Below, in pieces: positions 60,073-64,000 of a stretch of DNA of 64,000 nt. The DNA comes from an uncultured Subdoligranulum sp. GTDB taxonomy: Bacteria; Bacillota; Clostridia; Oscillospirales; Ruminococcaceae. The notes beneath the pieces were generated by a model. That model had not been told where the DNA came from. It searched no databases and saw nothing but the letters and a program-made list of their open reading frames with translations. Position 1 is the stretch's first letter, and every line of letters begins with the position of its first letter. The DNA is taken from NCBI GenBank assembly GCA_904374465.1, contig CAJFFY010000010.1, positions 1 through 64,000 on the forward strand, written 5' to 3'. Both the position numbers and the translations under genes were made by a program.

Positions 60073-60552
60073 ATGGAAGAATTGCTTCGCATTTTGGAGA
60101 AGAACGCCCGTATGCCCATTGAAGATATTGCGGCTATGCTGGACAAAACGCCGGAAGAAGTTGCTGCCATGATGGACGAGGCGGCAGCCAAGGGTTATAT
60201 CCGTGGCTATGAGACGCTGGTGGACTGGGAACAGGCCGGCGTCAACCTGGTGGAAGCGGTGATCGAACTGCGCGTCACGCCCCACAAGTCCCGCGGATTC
60301 GACGATATCGGCACCATCATCGCCAGCTTTGATGAGGTGGATACCGTCCTGCTGATGAGCGGCAGCTATGACCTGCAGGTCATCATCAAGGGACGCAGCT
60401 TCCAGGAAATCGCCCTCTTTGTGGCCAAGCGTCTGTCGCCGTTGGATGACGTGATCTCCACCGCCACCAGCTTTGTGCTGCGTGCGTACAAGCGGGGCGG
60501 CCGCCTGTATCAGGCCGACGAGACCGACGAAAGAGAGTGGACGATGCTGTGA
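60073..60552 (+). CDS. Lrp/AsnC-family transcription regulator
   Basis: 159 aa. N-terminal HTH (about 1-50; LEKNARMPIEDIAAMLDKT) and C-terminal RAM amino-acid-binding domain (about 65-145; VLLMSGSYDLQVIIKG). It overlaps the aminotransferase start by one nucleotide (TGATG). This pairing resembles AlaR-AlaT of Bacillus, so alanine-responsive control of the next gene is likely. Confidence 0.93.
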   Translation: MEELLRILEKNARMPIEDIAAMLDKTPEEVAAMMDEAAAKGYIRGYETLVDWEQAGVNLVEAVIELRVTPHKSRGFDDIGTIIASFDEVDTVLLMSGSYDLQVIIKGRSFQEIALFVAKRLSPLDDVISTATSFVLRAYKRGGRLYQADETDEREWTML

Positions 60553-61730
60553 TGAACTATAACGAATTGCTTGCGCCCGCTGCCCAGGCCATGCGTCCTT
60601 CCGGCATCCGCAAGTTTTTTGATCTTGCCACCGAAATGCCCCATTGCATCTCGCTGGGGGTAGGCGAACCGGACTTCAAGACCCCCTGGAGCGTGCGGGA
60701 TGCGGGCATCCGCAGCCTGGAACAGGGACGCACCAAGTACACGGCCAACGCAGGTCTGAAGGAGCTGCGCGCCGAAATCTGCCGGTATCTCCAGCGGCGG
60801 TTCGATCTGGTGTATGATGTGCCGCAGATTCTGGTGACGGTGGGCGGCAGCGAGGCCATTGACCTGGCCATCCGCGCCCTGGTCAAGCCGGGGGATGAGG
60901 TGATCATTCCCGAACCCTGTTTTGTTTGCTATGAACCCATCACCCAGCTGACCGGCGGTGTACCGGTGCATATTGCCACCCGTGCCGAGGATGAGTTCCG
61001 CCTGACGGCCCAACAACTCAAGGCGGCCATCACGCCCCGCACCAAGCTGGTCATCTTCCCGTATCCCAACAACCCCACCGGCGCGGTGATGAGCGCCAAA
61101 GATCTGGAGGAGATTGCTGCGGTGCTGCGGGATACCAACATCATGGTCCTCTCGGACGAGATTTACTCCGAACTGACCTACGGTCTGGACCGGCATGTCT
61201 CCTTTGCGTCGTTGCCCGGTATGGCGGAGCGCACCATTGTGGTCAACGGCTTTTCCAAATCTTACGCCATGACAGGCTGGCGGCTGGGATATGCGGCCGG
61301 GCCGGAACCCATCATCCGGGTCATGACCAAGATTCATCAAAGCTGCATCATGAGCGCGCCCACCACCAGTCAGTATGCGGCCATCACGGCGCTGCGCCAG
61401 TGTGATGATCAGATCGAAATGATGCGCGACGAATACAACCGCCGTCGCCGTTATGTGGTGAAAGCCCTCAATGAGATGGGATTGGCCTGCTTTGAACCCC
61501 GCGGTGCTTTTTATGTATTCCCCTCCATTCAGGTCAGCGGCCTGACCAGCGAGGAATTTTGCGAACGGCTGCTGCGGGAAAAGGAAGTGGCCATCATACC
61601 CGGCGATGCTTTTGGCGCCTCGGGCGAAGGCTATGCCCGGATCAGTTATGCCTACAGCGTGGACCATCTGGAAACGGCCATGCGCCGCATCCGGGCCTTC
61701 CTGCAGGAAAACGGCTGGCTGAAGGCATAA
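60552..61730 (+). CDS. Class I/II aminotransferase (alanine/aspartate type)
   Basis: 392 aa, PLP-dependent fold type I. Visible: ISLGVGEPDFKTPW, YPNNPTGAVMS, LSDEIYSEL and the PLP lysine in GFSKSYAMTGWRLGY. Probably interconverts pyruvate/alanine or similar keto acids with glutamate; neighbour Lrp supports alanine. ATG at 60552 preferred; a GTG 15 nt upstream would overlap the regulator more. Confidence 0.93.
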   Translation: MNYNELLAPAAQAMRPSGIRKFFDLATEMPHCISLGVGEPDFKTPWSVRDAGIRSLEQGRTKYTANAGLKELRAEICRYLQRRFDLVYDVPQILVTVGGSEAIDLAIRALVKPGDEVIIPEPCFVCYEPITQLTGGVPVHIATRAEDEFRLTAQQLKAAITPRTKLVIFPYPNNPTGAVMSAKDLEEIAAVLRDTNIMVLSDEIYSELTYGLDRHVSFASLPGMAERTIVVNGFSKSYAMTGWRLGYAAGPEPIIRVMTKIHQSCIMSAPTTSQYAAITALRQCDDQIEMMRDEYNRRRRYVVKALNEMGLACFEPRGAFYVFPSIQVSGLTSEEFCERLLREKEVAIIPGDAFGASGEGYARISYAYSVDHLETAMRRIRAFLQENGWLKA

Positions 61731-61762
61731 ATGTTCTAACAACAGACAGGAAAGTGACTGCT

Positions 61763-62653
61763 ATGCTGAAAAAATCCGTGACGGTACTGGCTCCGGCCAA
61801 ACTGAATCTTTCGCTGGATGTGGTGGGGACCCTGCCCAACGGCTACCACGATCTGGATATGGTCATGCAGACCATCGATCTGTACGAAAAGATCACGCTG
61901 CGGCGCAGCCAGGGCCTCAGCCTGACACTGCCCGGCAGTTTTGTGCCGGTCAACGACAAGAACACCGCCATCAAGGCGGCGCTGGCATTCTTCCACTATA
62001 CCGGCCTGCTGGCGGGGGTGGATATGACCATCTATAAACGGGTGCCGGTGCGGGCGGGCATGGCCGGAGGCAGCGCCGACGCTGCCGGCGTGCTGGTGGG
62101 GCTGAACGATTTGTACGATGCCCACCTTTCCATGAGCGAACTGTGCGCCATTGGTGCCGGCATCGGGGCAGATGTGCCCTTTGCGTTGCTGGGCGGAACC
62201 TGTCGTGTGCGGGGGGTAGGGGATCTGATGAAAGCCCTGCCGCCCTGTCCCGACTGCTGGTTCGTGGTGGCCATGCCCAGTGTGGGGGTTTCCACACCGG
62301 AAGCCTTTGCCCGGTATGACACCATGGGCAGCCCGGTCCATCCGGACTGCGAAGCACAGGAACAGGCCGTGCGTGCCGGGGACCTGAGCGCAGTCTGCGC
62401 GGCGGCGGGCAACGCCCTGGAGCATTGTTCCGGCGCCGAGGAAACCCCGTCCATCTGTGCCATTCTGCGGAAAAATGGCGCTCTCACCGCCCAGATGACC
62501 GGCAGCGGTGCAGCCGTTTTTGGGGTATTCGACGAGGAAGGCAAGGCTCGTGCGGCGCTGGCGGCCCTCAAACCCGGCTATAAACAGTCCTATCTGTGCC
62601 GGCCCACCCATGGCGGTCCCCGGGTGACGGTGCGTCGCCCCCTGAAAAAATAA
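61763..62653 (+). CDS. ispE: 4-diphosphocytidyl-2-C-methyl-D-erythritol kinase
   Basis: 296 aa. GHMP-kinase fold: APAKLNLSLDVVG start and the ATP loop PVRAGMAGGSADAAGVL. Phosphorylates CDP-ME in the MEP isoprenoid pathway, leading to undecaprenyl phosphate. ATG at 61763 with AGGAAAG upstream. Same run of genes as the aminotransferase and spoIIR. Confidence 0.96.
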   Translation: MLKKSVTVLAPAKLNLSLDVVGTLPNGYHDLDMVMQTIDLYEKITLRRSQGLSLTLPGSFVPVNDKNTAIKAALAFFHYTGLLAGVDMTIYKRVPVRAGMAGGSADAAGVLVGLNDLYDAHLSMSELCAIGAGIGADVPFALLGGTCRVRGVGDLMKALPPCPDCWFVVAMPSVGVSTPEAFARYDTMGSPVHPDCEAQEQAVRAGDLSAVCAAAGNALEHCSGAEETPSICAILRKNGALTAQMTGSGAAVFGVFDEEGKARAALAALKPGYKQSYLCRPTHGGPRVTVRRPLKK

Positions 62654-62713
62654 AACGGCGCCCGTTTGCGGTGAATATTTCCGTCCATACTCCCTATGAA
62701 GGGAGCGATGTTT

Positions 62714-63295
62714 ATGAACCGCCGTACAAGATGGGTGCTGGAAGTGGGCGTGGGCCTGGGCTTTTTGCTGACTGTAGTACTTACGCTGGGCATGGCCCGG
62801 CGGCAACTGGTGGCGGCCCGGGTGCGGGCCGATACCATCCGTCTGCATGTGCTGGCCAACAGCGACACGGTGGAAGACCAACTGCTGAAACTGGCTGTGC
62901 GGGACGCGATTCTGGAAGCCTTGCCCGCTACGGTCACCCAGGCTGCCACACCCCAGCAAGCAACCGCCGCCCTGCGCAGCGCATTGCCCGCGCTGCGGTA
63001 TGCGGCCAACCGGACGCTGCTGGCAGCCCACAGCGGGCAGACGGCCACCGTGCGGCTGGAAACTTTCGATTTCGACGCCCGGGATTACGGTACATTTGCC
63101 CTGCCCGCCGGCTACTATACCGCCCTGCGGGTGGAGCTGGGCGCAGCCCAGGGACACAACTGGTTTTGTGTTTTGTATCCGGCCCTCTGTGTTTCGGGGG
63201 CTACGGCCGAATATCCCACGGCGGAAGAAAACGCGTTGGTGTTTGGCCGGTATGAGGTACGGTTTGCCCTGCTGGACGCCTTGCGGGGGCACTGA
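62714..63295 (+). CDS. spoIIR: Stage II sporulation protein R (SpoIIR)
   Basis: 193 aa. N-terminal membrane or signal helix (about 7-30) followed by the family signature IRLHVLANSDTVEDQLLKLAVRDAI (cited by its start) and LPAGYYTALRVELG, then GHNWFCVLYPALC. It is secreted from the forespore and triggers SpoIIGA to process pro-SigE in the mother cell. ATG at 62714 has GGGAG 8 nt upstream; ATGs at 62708 and 62696 are possible. A terminator follows. Confidence 0.93.
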   Translation: MNRRTRWVLEVGVGLGFLLTVVLTLGMARRQLVAARVRADTIRLHVLANSDTVEDQLLKLAVRDAILEALPATVTQAATPQQATAALRSALPALRYAANRTLLAAHSGQTATVRLETFDFDARDYGTFALPAGYYTALRVELGAAQGHNWFCVLYPALCVSGATAEYPTAEENALVFGRYEVRFALLDALRGH

Positions 63296-63306
63296 AAGAT
63301 CATCCG

Positions 63307-63347
63307 AGAGGGAAGCGGGTCCTGCGGGCCCGAACTCCCTCTTTTTC
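63307..63347 (+). terminator. Terminator after spoIIR
   Basis: AGAGGGA (63307-63313) pairs with TCCCTCT (63336-63342) around an inner GGG/CCC stem; T5 follows. Confidence 0.88.
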
Positions 63348-63368
63348 TGTCAAGGAAAGGAATTTTCT

Positions 63369-64000
63369 ATGTTGCATCTACTTCTCGGTCCTTCGGGCAG
63401 TGGCAAATCCAGCCGGATGCTGGCAGAATTGCGTGCCCGCGCCGAACAGGGGCAGCGCAGCCTGCTGATTGTGCCGGAACAGTTTACCTCCTCCACCGAG
63501 GGGCTGCTCTACCGCACATTGGGCGACACCCTCTCCGCCTGGGTGGAGAGCTATTCCTTCACCTCCCTGGCGGAGACGCTGCTGCGCCGGTATGGCGGCG
63601 TGGCTGTACAGACGCTGGACGAGGCTGGCCGGGCACTGTTGGTGCGGCGGGCCGTGGATTCGCTGCTGGACCGGGTGGTGTACTATAACCGGCAGCGCCG
63701 CTCGGCGGCCTTCTGCGAAAAAGCGGCCCAGACACTGGAAGAACTCAAAAGTGCCGGTATCACTCCCGAAGCCCTGGCGGACTATGCCCGGGCCCCCGGG
63801 GCCGACCGGGACAAGCTGCAGGAACTCTCGCTGATTTACGGCACCTACGAAGCATTGCTGCAGCAGACGGCCATGGATCCCGGTGACCGCCAGCAGTTGG
63901 CGGCACAGGTACTGGAACCGGATTTTTTTGCCGGACGGGCCGTGTACATGGATGAGTTTGATACCTTCAACGCCCCCAAACGGGCATTGCTGGCGGCCAT
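63369..64000 (+). CDS. addB: ATP-dependent helicase/nuclease subunit B (AddB), 5' part
   Basis: First 210 residues; runs off the window. It starts with Walker A GPSGSGKSS and then IVPEQFTSSTEGLLY, the typical AddB/RexB N-terminus. With AddA it processes double-strand breaks for recombination. AAGGAAAGG precedes the ATG at 63369. The C-terminal nuclease with its iron-sulfur cluster lies beyond the window. Confidence 0.92.
   Translation, partial: MLHLLLGPSGSGKSSRMLAELRARAEQGQRSLLIVPEQFTSSTEGLLYRTLGDTLSAWVESYSFTSLAETLLRRYGGVAVQTLDEAGRALLVRRAVDSLLDRVVYYNRQRRSAAFCEKAAQTLEELKSAGITPEALADYARAPGADRDKLQELSLIYGTYEALLQQTAMDPGDRQQLAAQVLEPDFFAGRAVYMDEFDTFNAPKRALLAA

Noticed and set aside
1..64000. tRNA genes, rRNA genes, CRISPR arrays, transposases, phage genes
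   Set aside because: None seen on either strand by eye; short tRNAs could be missed without a dedicated search.

Overview
The window is chromosomal DNA from a GC-rich endospore-lineage Firmicute (class Clostridia). The best fit is an Oscillospiraceae gut bacterium of the Faecalibacterium/Subdoligranulum/Gemmiger kind; this is inferred from GC content and gene style, not from a marker alignment. The evidence is a phenylalanine T-box ahead of pheST, spoVAC-spoVAD-spoVAE, dipicolinate synthase genes (dpaA/dpaB), spoIIP, spoIIR, class B sortases, YesN/YesM-type two-component proteins and an addB nuclease gene. Genes are densely packed with short overlaps (ATGA, GTGA, TGATG), and most convergent or end-of-operon junctions carry a strong hairpin terminator. 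I saw no tRNA, rRNA, CRISPR array, insertion sequence, phage or integration site.

Layout. 0-9 kb: HPr, uvrC, a large membrane protein, then a response regulator / sensor kinase / sugar-binding lipoprotein trio. 8.8-15.3 kb: a minus-strand membrane protein-GT2-flavin reductase operon and a Crp-type regulator, divergent from a three-gene ABC importer. 15.3-22 kb: hemW, a BI-1 protein, T-box-controlled pheST and a class B sortase. 22-27 kb: a candidate structured small RNA, glmS, and two genes for surface-glycan initiation (capD-like dehydratase and phosphoglycosyl transferase). 27-35.5 kb: a CdaR-like regulator, yebC, a PASTA pseudokinase, a divergent PTS enzyme I with a patatin, and a nucleotidyltransferase with a MerR regulator. 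35.5-41.4 kb: rsmE-prmA, an acetyltransferase, the spoVA operon, rpsT and spoIIP. 41.4-48 kb: asnS-mutY, a small membrane protein and two tandem membrane-anchored proteins with degenerate LytM/M23 domains. 48-53.3 kb: dpaAB, a murA paralogue, ftsZ and a DivIVA-like protein. 53.4-55.7 kb: a minus-strand HD protein, a PC4-like protein, a second class B sortase and a small cell-surface protein with a sorting-signal-like tail. 56-64 kb: dTDP-rhamnose genes rfbA-rfbD-rfbB, an exported protein, an Lrp/aminotransferase pair, ispE, spoIIR and the start of addB.

How it fits together. Cell-envelope construction dominates: amino-sugar supply (glmS, murA), glycan initiation and dTDP-rhamnose, undecaprenyl supply (ispE), division (ftsZ, DivIVA-like), sortases and degenerate peptidoglycan-associated proteins. 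A second theme is endospore formation: dipicolinate synthesis (dpaAB) and import into the forespore (spoVACDE), engulfment (spoIIP) and SigE activation (spoIIR), with SigG-, SigE- and SigK-like promoter sequences upstream of three of these units. The most interesting undescribed items are the ~98-nt hairpin RNA upstream of glmS, the paired degenerate-LytM proteins, the PASTA pseudokinase, and the small protein carrying both a lipobox and a sorting-signal-like C-terminus next to a sortase.
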